In this document: piece by piece, positions 12,452-23,687 of the stretch | Layout of the letters: the number at the start of each line of letters is the position of its first letter | Position numbering within the stretch: the first letter of the stretch is position 1 | Source of the DNA: Rutstroemia sp. NJR-2017a BVV2 | Taxonomy: Eukaryota; Ascomycota; Leotiomycetes; Helotiales; Rutstroemiaceae | Reading direction: 5' to 3' | NCBI GenBank assembly: GCA_002946415.1 | Contig: NJPS01000033.1 | Coordinates: forward strand, 248,001-312,000 | Length of the DNA: 64,000 nt | Position numbers and translations under genes: made by a program | The notes under the pieces: generated by a model | Databases searched by the model: none | What the model was told of the DNA's origin: nothing | The model's input: only the letters and a program-made list of their open reading frames with translations

Positions 12452-14487
12452 ATGGTCAACTTGACGCTCCTTGTGCCTGTTATGCTCTGTCTGAGTTTTA
12501 TTCTTTGGAATGCAGTTTGCCTCGTTCGCAACTACAGGATTGCGCACAAAATCGGAATTCCTGTGAGAGTTCTCATTGCCAGCGGCGATAACCCTGTGGT
12601 GAGCATGATTCTTTTCTTTGATTTCAGTTTCGACACCCTTGAGCCCGTCATCGCCTCAACCCTCTCGTAGATCTTCCTGCTAACTCCTAGAAAACAGTGG
12701 CTTCTTGTATCCGGATTTGTACTTCCCATTGTAAGATTCCTATTTGGCGATTGCGATATTGCTCGCTATAGTCGTCCTGGTTGGGAATTCAAAGACAAAT
12801 ACCGTATGCACGAGGAGCTTGGAGATGCAGTCATTCAAGTATCAGCCGGTCACAATTGGCTATATGTCTGCAATGCCGAGTCCGTCAATGACATATTCAA
12901 ACGGAGGGAGGATTTTGATCGACCTCCAGATCTACTTGGCAACTTCGTCACAGACCCTCCAACTTGAATCATTTACTAAATGAGGTAGCGGTGTTGGCGG
13001 TTTTTGGTCCTAACATCTCGACGGTATGTGATTTCTGGCCTAAACCACAACCTGCATGACATAGACCTGACCATTCACTAGGCTGTGGGCGCAGACTGGC
13101 AACGCCAACGCAAGATAACCAGTGCACCTTTTAACGATCAAAACAATAGTTTAGTGTGGATTGAAGCACTAAGGCAAGCAGATGAGATGCTACAATTCTG
13201 GAAATCTCTCCCAGAGCCTGTCATTCGCACCAGCAAAGATACACGTACCTTTGCTCTGCACGTCCTGTCCGGCGCGGGATTCGGGAAGTCGTATGCGTTC
13301 AAACAATCGGGCCAGCAAGTCAAACCGGGACAAACTTTTAATTATCGAGACTCATTGGCGTTGATCTTAGAGAATTGTCTCCTAATCCTCGTGCTAGGCC
13401 CTTCGCTACTTTCTAAATTCCGATTCCCTTGGCCCCCCAAATGGAAGCAGATTGGGCAGGCCACCGTGGACTTCAGGTACTACATGACGGAAATGCTCAA
13501 TGATGAACGATCCGCCATTGCGCAGGGCAAGACGCGCAGCGCAACATTTACGAACTCGCTGTTACGGGCCTCGAAGGAAATGTCTCACTCGTCATCAGAT
13601 GTTAAGGTCGCTGGTGGTGCAGATGACTATCAGGGTCTCACAGAAGATGAAATTTACGGTAACATGTTTGTGTACAACTTTGCCGGTCACGACACCACAG
13701 CCATTGTTCTCAATTGGGCCATCTATGTTCTCGCCGCTCATCCTGAAGTCCAAGATTGGATTTCTGAGGAAATCAATGCTGTGATCACGAACGACATGCC
13801 ATCGACTTGGGACTACAAGGTCATATATCCCAAGTTAAACCGTTGCTATGCTATCATGGTATGCCCCTCCCCCTATTCTCATCTCTACACTTTACTCGTT
13901 TCCACAAAATGGTGGTAAAGACATGTGAAATATCTGACAGAACTTAGCTTGAAACTGTCCGTCTTTGGAACCCACTCATAGGAATCTGCAAATCCACATT
14001 CGAAGCTCCGAAGTCGCTCACCATCAACAACAAAACAATTGTCATCCCCCCTGACACTCGCATCATTCCAAATACCAACGCCTTGCACTCGCATCCACGG
14101 TATTGGGGGCCGGATGGTCTTGAATGGCGACCGCAACGGTGGATTCTTTCCAAGCCGAAATCTGATTCGACTTCCGCAGGTCTGAACAGTTCGCCTGTAT
14201 CAGACATTGAGCGTGAATATGTGCGAACTCCACCAAAGGGCTCATATGTCCCTTGGTCGGATGGCGTACGCCCGTGTCCTGGGAAGAAGTTTAGCCAGGT
14301 GGAATTTGTGGGGGCTATGGTGGCTCTTTTTAAGAGGCATCGGGTGGAGATAGTGAGGGAGGGAAAGGAGACGACGGAGCAGGCGAAGGAGAGAGTGATG
14401 GCGGTTGTGAAAGATAATGTTATGGGGTTGCTTTTGCAGATGAGAAGTCCGGAGAAGGTGGGATTGAGGTGGGTGGAGAGAAAATAA
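12452..14487 (+). CDS. Cytochrome P450 monooxygenase
   Basis: A membrane-anchored haem monooxygenase of a fungal P450 family; substrate unknown. Exons 12452-12598, 12698-12938, 12989-13023, 13082-13858 and 13948-14487 give 579 residues. The N-terminal hydrophobic anchor is LLVPVMLCLSFILWNAV. Later come GADWQRQRK (helix C), the oxygen-binding I-helix FAGHDTTA (about residue 341), ETVR (ExxR, about residue 402) and the haem loop PWSDGVRPCPG with its cysteine ligand near residue 509. The second-third exon join is the weak point. Joining 12938 to 12989 needs a GC donor (GCAACT). It yields RPPDLLAVLAVFGP, whose spacing between RP and GP fits what I recall of relatives. The GT alternative uses GTCACA after 12945 and acceptor 12984, and adds residues. 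The gene is divergent from the lipase. Confidence 0.88.
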
Positions 14488-15056
14488 GGAGGGGCAATAG
14501 CAGACAGCCTTTTCACTCCAATATGGTTGGGTTAGGTAGGACTTTATTACTTATGAATTGGGATCGCATTGAAAGCAACACGACAGATAATTATTACTAA
14601 AGCTATTCTAAAGTCAATAAATCAAATTTTTCTAAGCAACAGTAAGATCATTTTTATTCTATGAATTCGCGCAGTATGACTTCTCTCGACGTGCCGAGTC
14701 TGCCAGGTTCACAGAATATATTGGTACTGAAAAAGATAGAATCAAGTTTATATTTTAGATTCGAGGACTTTACATACATGAGCCTTCTTAAGGTGGAAGA
14801 AATAAGGAAAGTCACAGATGTACTAACCAATCAAGAATGAGTTAATGTACTTGAGTGAATTAGTCTCATGTGCACCAAGCTTTACACTAACAGCGTCATA
14901 CAACATCATCATTAAGCCATAACAATCACAGAGGTAGCTCTCTCACACAACCAGAGCATATATTTCTCGAGCTCTTATCTAACAAAAAGCTCGATCCATC
15001 CTCTGCACTGACAATCAAATCAGAACATTCCCTCCCCCTCACCCTGATCCACGCGC
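14488..15056. other. Convergent intergenic region, P450/secreted protein
   Basis: AT-rich 3' flanks (for example 14520-14660) with no open frame of note. Nothing else seen. Confidence 0.5.
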
Positions 15057-16411
15057 TTAAGCTGGCAAGCCGGCGGCAGTCAAGATATGTGTGAAATTGG
15101 GGCTGACCGCGCCGTCGTAAAAGAACTCGGGGAAGTGCGCTTGATACCTACCGAACAGAACGGGGTAGTCGAGCGCGTCGTCAACGGCGCCCTTGAGCAC
15201 GTTGCCGAGGATCAGCGTCTCGCCTTTGGTGCCGTTGGGGTAGGCGAAGATGGATGAGAGGGCGCCGGAGAAGTAGCTGGGAGGGGGTTAGCGGGGAGGA
15301 TGGTGGTGGGAAGTTTCCGGGAAAGGAAGAAATAAGGAGGTGAAGAGAGAAATAAGATAAGAGAAGGAAGGGAAACATACGCGGCATAATAACCATCAGC
15401 CTTAGCGTTCGTGACGCTGGAGTTGCGGACATCGGCCAAGGATCCGGACATCATCAGCGTCGAGGTGAGGTCTGAGCCTGAGCGGATCTTTTCCTCGACC
15501 TGCCGGAAGAAGACGCGGTTGTTGTAGAGACCCGCCTTGACGGTCACTTTCTTGATGGTGGCACCGCTCTGATCATGTGTTAGATGAATATAGGGAAAGA
15601 GGTGCAGGGAATATGGGCAGCTACCTGTAACATCTCTATGCTGATATCTGAGCCGTTCTTCTCGTAGTAGTAGGTGATGGGACCATCGCTGTGAGTGAGC
15701 AGCGTCAGTCGATGAGGGGCTCGAGATGTACGAATAAACTCACTAGTAGTAGTTGGGCACTGTAGCGTTGAGGCCGCTGAGAGGGTTGTAGAAGTGCGAG
15801 ATATCCTGGCCGGACTAGAATAGAAATATTTGTAAGATAGGAGTCGCTGTATAATGGAGCCAGATCTTAAGACCTGGTTGGGGGGATGAAATACGTTAAA
15901 GTCGCCCAAGATGATGATCTCGGACCAGTCGGTGCGGAATCGCGTCTTGGAGATGTGCTGCGTGCGCCATGCTTGGATTGTTTGTGACTTGATGCCAGGC
16001 ACCTGGGGCAGACCGGTGGGGTAGGGCATAGATAAGCCCATGTACCTAAGGGGGAGAGTAAGCGATATGGCCAGATATCAAGCAGACTGAAATGCGCGCT
16101 AGCAGCAAAAGTTCCGCAGGAAGGGGCTACTATCACGTACCACCAGTTAAAGGTCTCGTTTTTAGCCGAGAAGAAGACCTTCTTCAGCGCGTCGAACGAG
16201 TCGACATCGGCTGAGAGTCCGGTCGAGTCAGTCTCTCAGAGCAAAGCAAGATGAGGCAGGCAGGTACAGAGAGGTAGGAACACTTACCCGGCAAGGGATC
16301 AAGGCCGGCGAACCAGGCCTCGTCACCGGTGTACGTCCAGTTGGCAGCATGGGCGACGGAGGAAAGTAACACAGCTGCGCCAAAGGCGGCAACCTTGGGG
16401 AAACGAACCAT
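15057..16411 (-). CDS. Secreted protein of unknown family
   Basis: Seven exons: 16411-16288, 16210-16141, 16045-15874, 15814-15744, 15688-15625, 15568-15381 and 15276-15057, giving 302 residues. All introns are GT-AG and phases agree. A clear signal peptide (MVRFPKVAAFGAAVLLSSVA, cleavage after HA) precedes ANWTYTGDEAWFAG. The mature chain is rich in aromatics, with a YNPLSGLNATVPNYYYDGP segment and several N-x-S/T sites (NWT, NET, NAT, NSS, NGT, NFT). Cysteines are almost absent, which is unlike a typical small effector. I recognise no catalytic motif or domain. It could be an extracellular enzyme or wall protein of a family known only as hypothetical. The gene is divergent from the tannase-like gene, and seven exons is dense for this window. 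Confidence 0.82.
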
Positions 16412-16520
16412 GGCAGATGATTATATGGAGCTGGAATCACGCAGATGGGAGGGCGTCGGATGCAAAGAGCTGTAGCTTTGGAGAAGGGGAAGAGAGAAGC
16501 CATACATACATTCATGGTGC

Positions 16521-16527
16521 CTTTATA
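16521..16527 (-). promoter_or_regulatory. TATA box of the secreted-protein gene
   Basis: TATAAAG on the minus strand, 110 bases upstream of the ATG at 16411. Confidence 0.4.
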
Positions 16528-18465
16528 ACGACGGCGTTGCATCGTGCTCAACGAGCCAAGACTGACTGACCGATTCAATAACCTAATCACGCAATGTAGA
16601 CTGAAAACCTAACCATGCTTGCCAAACTGATGGCATCCACAGCCGAGCCTAGAATCTGCACATGCAGGAGCAGAGGAAAGCACAACCTAGGGACCAGATA
16701 ATGGAACTAGATACTAGTAGGCGATGTCATTGACTGCGGCTGCGGAAAGGCCCATTTTACAAAGGGGGGCGTCGTCAACATGCAGCGATAGGAAATGGCG
16801 CTTGCCCCCAGTCAACACTCCTGGTCAAGCCAGCGTGAAGGTAGTCAATAAGCCATTGCCGACGGCACGTAGACTGCCGATGGGGCGTAGTACTAGTACA
16901 CTACAATTAAAGACAAGTAAAAAAGAACATTGATAACCTTAATACTGCCTTACCGCTTCCAGCTTTTGGCCTGAAGTGTGGTGTATCAGTGCTTCGGTAC
17001 AGGCGTCCCCAGAAAAGACTTCATCCTATTTACAGGTCTCTGCGCACGGACATATAGTTCTATGCTTTTTGATACATACTGGTGCACCAGGGTTTACTCA
17101 TACAGTAGTATAGCAAAAGTTGTTCTCATATTTTATTTGGTTAAAAATCAAAAAATTAGATACGGCATATCTGTAAGCTGAAAGCTATCCCCTACACATC
17201 AAGATGATTGATTGAATGTACTAAAAGGGGTTTTATTCGATTTTTGGTGACGTTCGTTCAGCGTGCCATGACTAAAACCCCACCGGGTGACAGTGGTTCT
17301 TGGTATGGACACTGACATCGCAGACGCAGACGAGGTATACGTCAGCTCATAACGAACCCACTCACTTAACCATATTCTCCATCTCCAATAAAAGAGGTTG
17401 GGTAATCTGCTAAAGTAAAACGGGCCCTTCAGCCCACTCCAGACGCTTAGTGTTGATGATACGAACGTTCCAGGGGGTCGGTACTGCACCTATCCATGAA
17501 TAAAGGTTAAAGTTTTTGGTGGCGTGGGGGGATAGTACTACGGTATTAGATCGGCGGCTGTATTGACGCCAAGATGCCAGACGTCCTTATGGCAAGATAT
17601 CAGAGAGTTGGGAACGGAATGGGTCCCGATTCGCGGACCAGTGCATCTGATTCCCCTTCCACTGACACACACAGTCCAAACTCATTACTTCTCCCACGTG
17701 TTAAACACTTCACAGAGTCCCTGTACGCCAAGATCCCTAGCATTATCATCACATTCATACTGGTGGTATTTCGAGCTGCCAAATCCTTGTCCCAGGTCTA
17801 GTGGTAATTTCGGAATATCAGGTTCTAGTGACGTTGAGTTCCAGACCGCGTCAGTGGTGATTGTAACACAGGAAGGCCCGTTTACCCCAGCTTCAATGTC
17901 AATTGTATTAGATATTAAATCTAGACATAAGCAGTTCTCACAACGGGCCCTTATCATGGTTATCACCAGACCATATAGCACAGTGCTGCATGATTTCGAG
18001 CAGGCCTAGTGGCAGTCTCCTTCAGAATCCAGACACAACTTCACAGTTGGCCAGCTGAGCTCCTGCTGTAATAGTTATATGCTGCCTCCTTGTGGGGCGG
18101 GTGGTCACTGACCTCGACTGACTGCTCGATTGATTACTCGAACTGCGTCAAAGGGTGAGTACAACAGGCGGCAGCAGGTAATCGTCGGAATTCCGTTGGC
18201 CAGGGGAGTAGATGACAGAGGGATGGCATATCGGCCCCATCATGTTTGCAAAACCTGACCATGAGGATGCTCACGAGCTAATCGGGTTAGCTTGATAGAA
18301 GACGTTATCGCTAGCTGTAATTTCTCCGTCAGGGCACATACATACACATTACGCATTCTTATTATCCTTCGCGATCTGTAGCTCAGCTAGTACTGGCTTT
18401 TCCATTTCTTGTTCCGGCTCTCAGCATTTCCATTAGTTGACGACCTTGGCCAACGCAGCCGGTAC
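16528..18465. other. Shared upstream region, secreted protein/tannase
   Basis: Nearly 2 kb between divergent genes. Open frames on both strands around 17563-18009 overlap one another and have no recognisable content. No repeat stands out. Confidence 0.45.
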
Positions 18466-18470
18466 TATAA
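18466..18470 (+). promoter_or_regulatory. TATA box of the tannase-family gene
   Basis: TATAA in ACTATAAGAAAC, about 90 bases before the chosen ATG at 18558. Confidence 0.4.
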
Positions 18471-18557
18471 GAAACAGCACCGTCACTGCCATCATCATTA
18501 TTTTTCATTCATATGTACTGGCATCCTAATCCTTCTTCTCGTTCCCCTCCGCCTCTA

Positions 18558-20307
18558 ATGGCATCTTCTAGTCTCCGCTCGCTCTTGGTGCTGGGCCTCG
18601 GCCTCAGCAGTACCTCTGCCGCCGCCGCCGCCTCTACCTTCAACTACTCGTCCATCACCGAGCACTGCAATGACTTGTACGACTTCACCGGAGACGGCGG
18701 CTTTGAGGCCATAACCAAGGTGGTAGCTGTCCAGGCGGTGCCGGCCAACTCTACTACAGGCGTCCCTGCCTTCTGCTCAGTCACGGCGAAAATTGACAGC
18801 TTAGGCGGCATCACTACCGCCATCTTCTACCTCCCATCGGAGGGCGGTGATTGGAATGGTATCATCTCGGGCCACGGTTGCGGCGGTTCGTGCGGCGCCA
18901 CTGGCCTCGACTACGTTTACGGCTACGGTACAAGCCCTGTGCTCGGCTACGGCAAGGAGTTCCTTAGCCAGGGCTACGTTGTGTACAACAACGACTTGGG
19001 CCACAGCAACACGGAGACCAACGATACACTCTCGAGCTGGAATGCTTTCCGGAACAACCGCACTAACGAGATCAATTTTTCCTTTCTTTCTACTCATCTG
19101 ACCACCGTATCCGCCAAGGCCATGGCCGAATTCTATTACGGCGTCTCCGCCTGGCGCTCGCTCTTCCGAGGTGGCTCCACAGGTGGTCGCCAGGCGCTCG
19201 TAGCTGCCGCACGCTACCCGCACGACTACGACGGCATCATCGCCGCCTATGGAGGCCTCAACGAGACTGCTATCGGTTGTATCCAGTACCCCTATCTGGG
19301 CCAGGTCAGCAGTTACCCCAACGGTACCCAAATTTTGTCCATAGCCGACCTGTACGCCCTCAATGCCGGCGCCATTGCTGCATGCGACGCTAACGATGGT
19401 GTCATGGATGGTCTTATCGACATGTCCTACGATTGCGACTGGGACCCAATCACTATTCTCTGCTCCAACAACATCGGGGTCTCGGGTTGCCTCGAAAACA
19501 TGGACAAGGTAACCGCCGCCCGCGCTATGTACAGCTTCCCCTCCAACTCTTTCTCCGACCAGCTCATCGTCGGCCGCTACCTCCCCGGCTCCGAGCGGAG
19601 CTGGTCGATGTGGACCACCGAGGCCGGTGTGGATTTCGCCACGTCCTTCTGCCAGAATGCTGCTTTCCAGCAAGATCTGCCTCTGTCTTGGACCCTGGAT
19701 GACTACCGCTGGGACGCCGACCCCTATCTTCTCGGCCCTATGGAGGACTTATACACTGCTGACTTTAACGGCCTCAAGGTGTACCGCGACAAGGGCGGGA
19801 AGATACTGCACTACCAGGGTTGGGCTGACGCCAGCGTCTCTCCGGGATTCAACATCCAGCTGTACCAAAATACCATTGACGAGATCGGCCTTGACGCCAC
19901 CCGGGACTTTCACCGTCTTTTCGTCTACCCAGGCATGGCTCATATCGACATTCATACCAACGTCAACGGTACTGTTGGCTGGCACGCCGACTACTTTGGC
20001 ATGATTAACGACTGGCTTGACTCTGGCGTCGCCCCCGACCGCATTGTGGTTGATCACTGGAATATGACCACTGGCGCCGTCCTTGATACACGGTAAGTAG
20101 CAGCTTTTTTCCCAGTCCTTGATATACTATTCATTGGAATTGTTCTGGGCGCCGATCGCTAATCCATAATACAGCCCCTACTTCGCCTACCCAAACACGC
20201 CAAAGTACGTTGGCGGGACAAACGCGAGTCTCGACAATCCAGAGAACTGGGTGGGCACCATCCCGGACAAGGCCGTCCGCGGGCTTGACCATCCTTGGAA
20301 AGAATAA
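18558..20307 (+). CDS. Tannase/feruloyl esterase family secreted hydrolase
   Basis: A secreted alpha/beta-hydrolase of the tannase family (PF07519), expected to cleave aromatic-acid esters of tannins or plant cell walls. Exons 18558-20092 and 20175-20307 give 555 residues. I chose the second in-frame ATG because it directly opens a signal peptide (MASSSLRSLLVLGLGLSST); the ATG at 18513 would add 15 polar residues. The family HGCGG motif, the nucleophile elbow GGSTGGRQ (Ser about residue 207), GWADASVSP (Asp about 424) and PGMAHID (His about 462) are all in order. In characterised members the nucleophile follows a Cys and the His precedes a Cys, forming the CS-D-HC disulfide. Here these positions are Gly and Ile, so the bridge is missing although the triad is intact. 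Many N-glycosylation sites are present. Confidence 0.93.
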
Positions 20308-21267
20308 GAGGGATGGAATAATTGTAGATATACTACCGTAGATTGTTCATATTTGATTTGACTTAAACTCGGCTCCCTGCTCGGATGTATTCGTGATAGG
20401 TCCGGAGCATCCAACGCACTAGCAACGGCCAACTTATACACTTAGAGGCTGAAATAAGTGGTAATGGGTGTAGATGTAGATACGGAGGGTAAAGCGGCGT
20501 AGGGCTTCCGACGCGCGCACCTGTTTCAGGCCAGACCAGTTCAATATACGCTCACGCGGACAGAGCCAACACCTGCAATGTACTTTAGGGAGACAAAAAG
20601 AATAAGACCAGGAGTGTATTTTGTATGTGATCAGGTAGATTCACATGGCTTAGCCGTCCGGGACAAAGAAGCTTAATTCGATTTCTTGTCGTTGTCATCT
20701 TTTAGCGCGTAATCGCTAAACTAAGGCTTGAAAAATGACCTACCGCGCCCGCACCCGCGCCCATCTCTTCAATTGGACAAGCTACAGTATCCATCCAACT
20801 CCATCAGTACGAAGATCGGTCGGACGATATTCTTACCAGGGAAGACTTGATACTGGATACTGGAGACTCGAGCGGTATAGATCTTTCACCAGACTGCTGC
20901 GTTTTCCTGCATACTTCCGACCTAAGCAATAATTGATTTCTACGGCAGATCACTTTCACCCGCCTTCATTCACCTGCAGCTTTCCAAGGTTGAAACTCCT
21001 ATTATTCACGCACGTGATATGTACGACGGAGTGCACACATTTCTGGTGGAAGTTTGCAATCGTTTCTGAGAGAGTCAAGCCCAGGGAGTTAAGATCAATA
21101 TCTCAGCTTCAAACTTCGCTCGTTTTGTTACTGGTTTCTTATCTCAATTGAGATCAATTGAGATCAATCCTCCGAACAACCTGCCCTCGGATATCCAGCT
21201 ACTTCCTAATCATCTGACTAAGTCACCTCTACTTGACACTCGCCTTTCTCTTCCTCCATCTTACAAA
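20308..21267. other. Intergenic region upstream of the REX3-like gene
   Basis: No supported gene. The last 300 bases are pyrimidine-rich in patches and end in TTACAAAATG, a normal fungal start context. AGATCAATTG is tandemly repeated at about 21151-21168. Confidence 0.5.
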
Positions 21268-23301
21268 ATGTTTACGACAAAAGGACTTTTCGCGCAAGTT
21301 CCATGCCCCAATCGGGAAAAGTGTTTAATTCCTCGTTGTATGTTCTCACATCAAGACCGCGGTAAACAGCCCTTAACAGACGCAACGGCAATATCGAAAG
21401 CTTCTAGAACGATTGATGCCGACGAAGGTGAGCAGAATGGACAGCGAAAACGCCAAAAGGTCGGCGCACCCGAGGAAAGTTCTTTACCAAAGACTGGTGC
21501 TCCATCAGCCTCAATTCAAAAGCCAACGACCACACAAAAGCCCGAGGTAGTGAAAGTGCCATCAGCTTCTACAGCGAAGCGTCCTTCAGCTCTTCAGCGC
21601 GATATATCTCCTCCACCATTACGTCGCAAGGTGCAGAATGGTACTTCAGCACTAGCCAAACCTCTAAGCGCAGATAATATTACCTCAGTGAAGTCAGCTG
21701 CATCACCAGCTACCCCTCAAGCTCGGAAACCCGCTCCTGTTAAAACACCTCTCAAATCAGAACCGCTGAATCCTCGTGCCAGGAGGACTGCACCAGCTGT
21801 TCATAACGTGAGATTGAGGTTGTTACAAGCTCTACATGATCAGTATAAGCGGCTCAATACGGAATTGGCCAAAGATGCGAACGACGCTGAGGAGGAACTT
21901 GTTCTCTCTGAGCAAGGATTGATCACCAGGGCTCTGAATGCGGAAGAAAGTGCTTGTGAACAAGCGTCGATTTACTCTAATGTGATTAAGAACAAAATCA
22001 TGACCTACAAGAGAATGACAGTTTCGCAATGGAAGGAAGAAAGAGCAAAAGAGGTAGCTAAAGAAAAGGCAGCTGAAGCCTCTGTATTGTCAGACACACC
22101 CACTGCTAAGCCAGCTGAACCACCCAAACCGATAGAGACAGGCCTGTCTACAGAGCAGGAGATTTCTATTCTTCCACGGCTATACACTCCTATTGACGAT
22201 CTCGCGAAGCACGGATATGTCACCACCATTCCAACACCCCAAGAGATCGAAATCGCCAAGAACGGCATCGAAGCCTCGAAAGGCTGGGAAGTATGCGACC
22301 GCTGCAAATCCCGCTTCCAAGTATTCCCCGGCCGCCGCGAAGAAGACGGAGCACTTGCCTCCGGGGGGCAATGCACATACCACTACGGCAAACCCTACTG
22401 GAAAGACCGCTCGACTCTCGACCCCAAAGCCAAGCGGGAGAAGAAATGGCGCTGCTGCGAACAAAACCTCGGCGATAGTCCCGGGTGCACCACAGCCGAA
22501 CACCACGTCTTCAAAGTCACCGAAGTGAAGCGTCTAGCCGCGGTATTGAATTTCGAAAAGACGCCCGAGAATAACGATGCACGTCTTGATCGGCCAATTT
22601 GTATCGATGGTGAAATGGGCTACACGGTTCATGGTCTCGAACTCATTAGACTGACAGCAACTACCTGGCCGCAGGGTGATGAACTCTTGGATATTCTTAT
22701 TCGCCCTGTGGGTGAGATCCTGGATCTCAATTCCCGCTACTCAGGTATCTGGCCCAAAGACATCACATCCGCAACCCCGCACCTCTCAACCAGCACCGTA
22801 CCTCCTCCTGCACCACCAACCTCCCCTCAAACCCCACACATCGTCCCCTCCCCCTCGCACGCCCGCGCCCTCCTATTCTCGCTCATCACGCCCCGCACCC
22901 CGATCATCGGCCACGGCCTCGAAAACGACCTCAACGCCACGCGCTTCATCCACCCAACCATCATCGACACAGCGCTGCTGTTCCCGCATAAAGCGGGACT
23001 GCCGTACCGCAATGGGCTGAAGATGCTGGTGTATACGCATCTGGGAAGGCATATACAGGTTGTGAGGGAGGGCCGGGTCACGGGCCATGATAGTAGGGAG
23101 GATGCGAATGCGGCGGGGTGGTTGGTGAGGTGGGAGGTTGGGAGGCTGTGGGAGAGGTTGAGGAGGGAGGGGTGGGTGGTGAAGGGGGAAAAGGTGGTGG
23201 GGCCGAGGGGGGAGGAGGTGTGGGCGGGGAGAGGTGGTGGAAAGGAAGTGGTGGTGGTGGGGAGTAAGAGGGGGAGGGAGGAGATGGAGGAGGGGTCGTG
23301 A
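21268..23301 (+). CDS. REX3: REX3-like RNA exonuclease (DEDDh)
   Basis: A 3'-5' RNA exonuclease family member expected to trim structured RNAs (in yeast Rex3 acts on RNase MRP RNA and U5 snRNA). Single exon, 677 residues. The N-terminus begins with a CCCH-like cluster (PCPNREKCLIPRCMFSH), followed by a disordered basic region and a helical segment. A Cys/His block around residues 345-420 (CDRCKSRF, CTYHYG, CCEQN, CTTAEHH) matches the zinc-binding part of Rex3-type proteins. The exonuclease domain shows CIDGEMGY (Asp and Glu of motif I, about residue 446), HGLENDL (motif II) and GHDSREDA (His and Asp of motif III, about residue 605). A proline-rich insert lies between motifs I and II at about 504-531. 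The C-terminal 60 residues are Gly/Glu/Val-rich from a G-rich coding run. The upstream TTG-initiated extension was not used. Confidence 0.9.
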   Translation: MFTTKGLFAQVPCPNREKCLIPRCMFSHQDRGKQPLTDATAISKASRTIDADEGEQNGQRKRQKVGAPEESSLPKTGAPSASIQKPTTTQKPEVVKVPSASTAKRPSALQRDISPPPLRRKVQNGTSALAKPLSADNITSVKSAASPATPQARKPAPVKTPLKSEPLNPRARRTAPAVHNVRLRLLQALHDQYKRLNTELAKDANDAEEELVLSEQGLITRALNAEESACEQASIYSNVIKNKIMTYKRMTVSQWKEERAKEVAKEKAAEASVLSDTPTAKPAEPPKPIETGLSTEQEISILPRLYTPIDDLAKHGYVTTIPTPQEIEIAKNGIEASKGWEVCDRCKSRFQVFPGRREEDGALASGGQCTYHYGKPYWKDRSTLDPKAKREKKWRCCEQNLGDSPGCTTAEHHVFKVTEVKRLAAVLNFEKTPENNDARLDRPICIDGEMGYTVHGLELIRLTATTWPQGDELLDILIRPVGEILDLNSRYSGIWPKDITSATPHLSTSTVPPPAPPTSPQTPHIVPSPSHARALLFSLITPRTPIIGHGLENDLNATRFIHPTIIDTALLFPHKAGLPYRNGLKMLVYTHLGRHIQVVREGRVTGHDSREDANAAGWLVRWEVGRLWERLRREGWVVKGEKVVGPRGEEVWAGRGGGKEVVVVGSKRGREEMEEGS

Positions 23302-23687
23302 ATGAGCTGAGACGTAGTTTGTGGTTTGCGAAGATTTATAACTTCTTTTTTGACGGATAGGTTACGAGTTTGCTCTCTTTGGTTTTACCAACATATTATA
23401 GGTCCGTCGGTCTGTCTATATTAATAACCTAGAATTCATATAGAAGCTTCAATTTATATTACAGAAGTTAGGCACACGAAATTTTATTCATATAAATATA
23501 TCTTTTTGCTGCAATGACAACGCTGTCTTGACACAAATCTCAGTATTTAAAACTTCTCTATCTCACCAAGTGGTACGACTATCTACTCTCAATCTTTCAC
23601 CCTCGCCCTATATCAATCATGCCAATGATATTTCCCATTTGTCATATCTCATTGCATATCAATACTTATCTTCTCCTCCACCTACCC
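23302..23687. other. Short convergent spacer, REX3-like/aldolase
   Basis: 386 bases between two gene 3' ends, AT-rich at 23330-23510. Open frames on the plus strand here are antisense to the aldolase gene or chance. Confidence 0.5.

Noticed and set aside
18801..19673. 290-codon antisense frame over the tannase-family gene
   Set aside because: Shadow of a GC-rich coding strand; no start context or domain.
86..20307. Secondary-metabolite gene cluster (regulator, MFS, P450, lipase, tannase-like)
   Set aside because: No polyketide synthase, non-ribosomal peptide synthetase, terpene cyclase or other backbone enzyme is present, and the genes are widely spaced.
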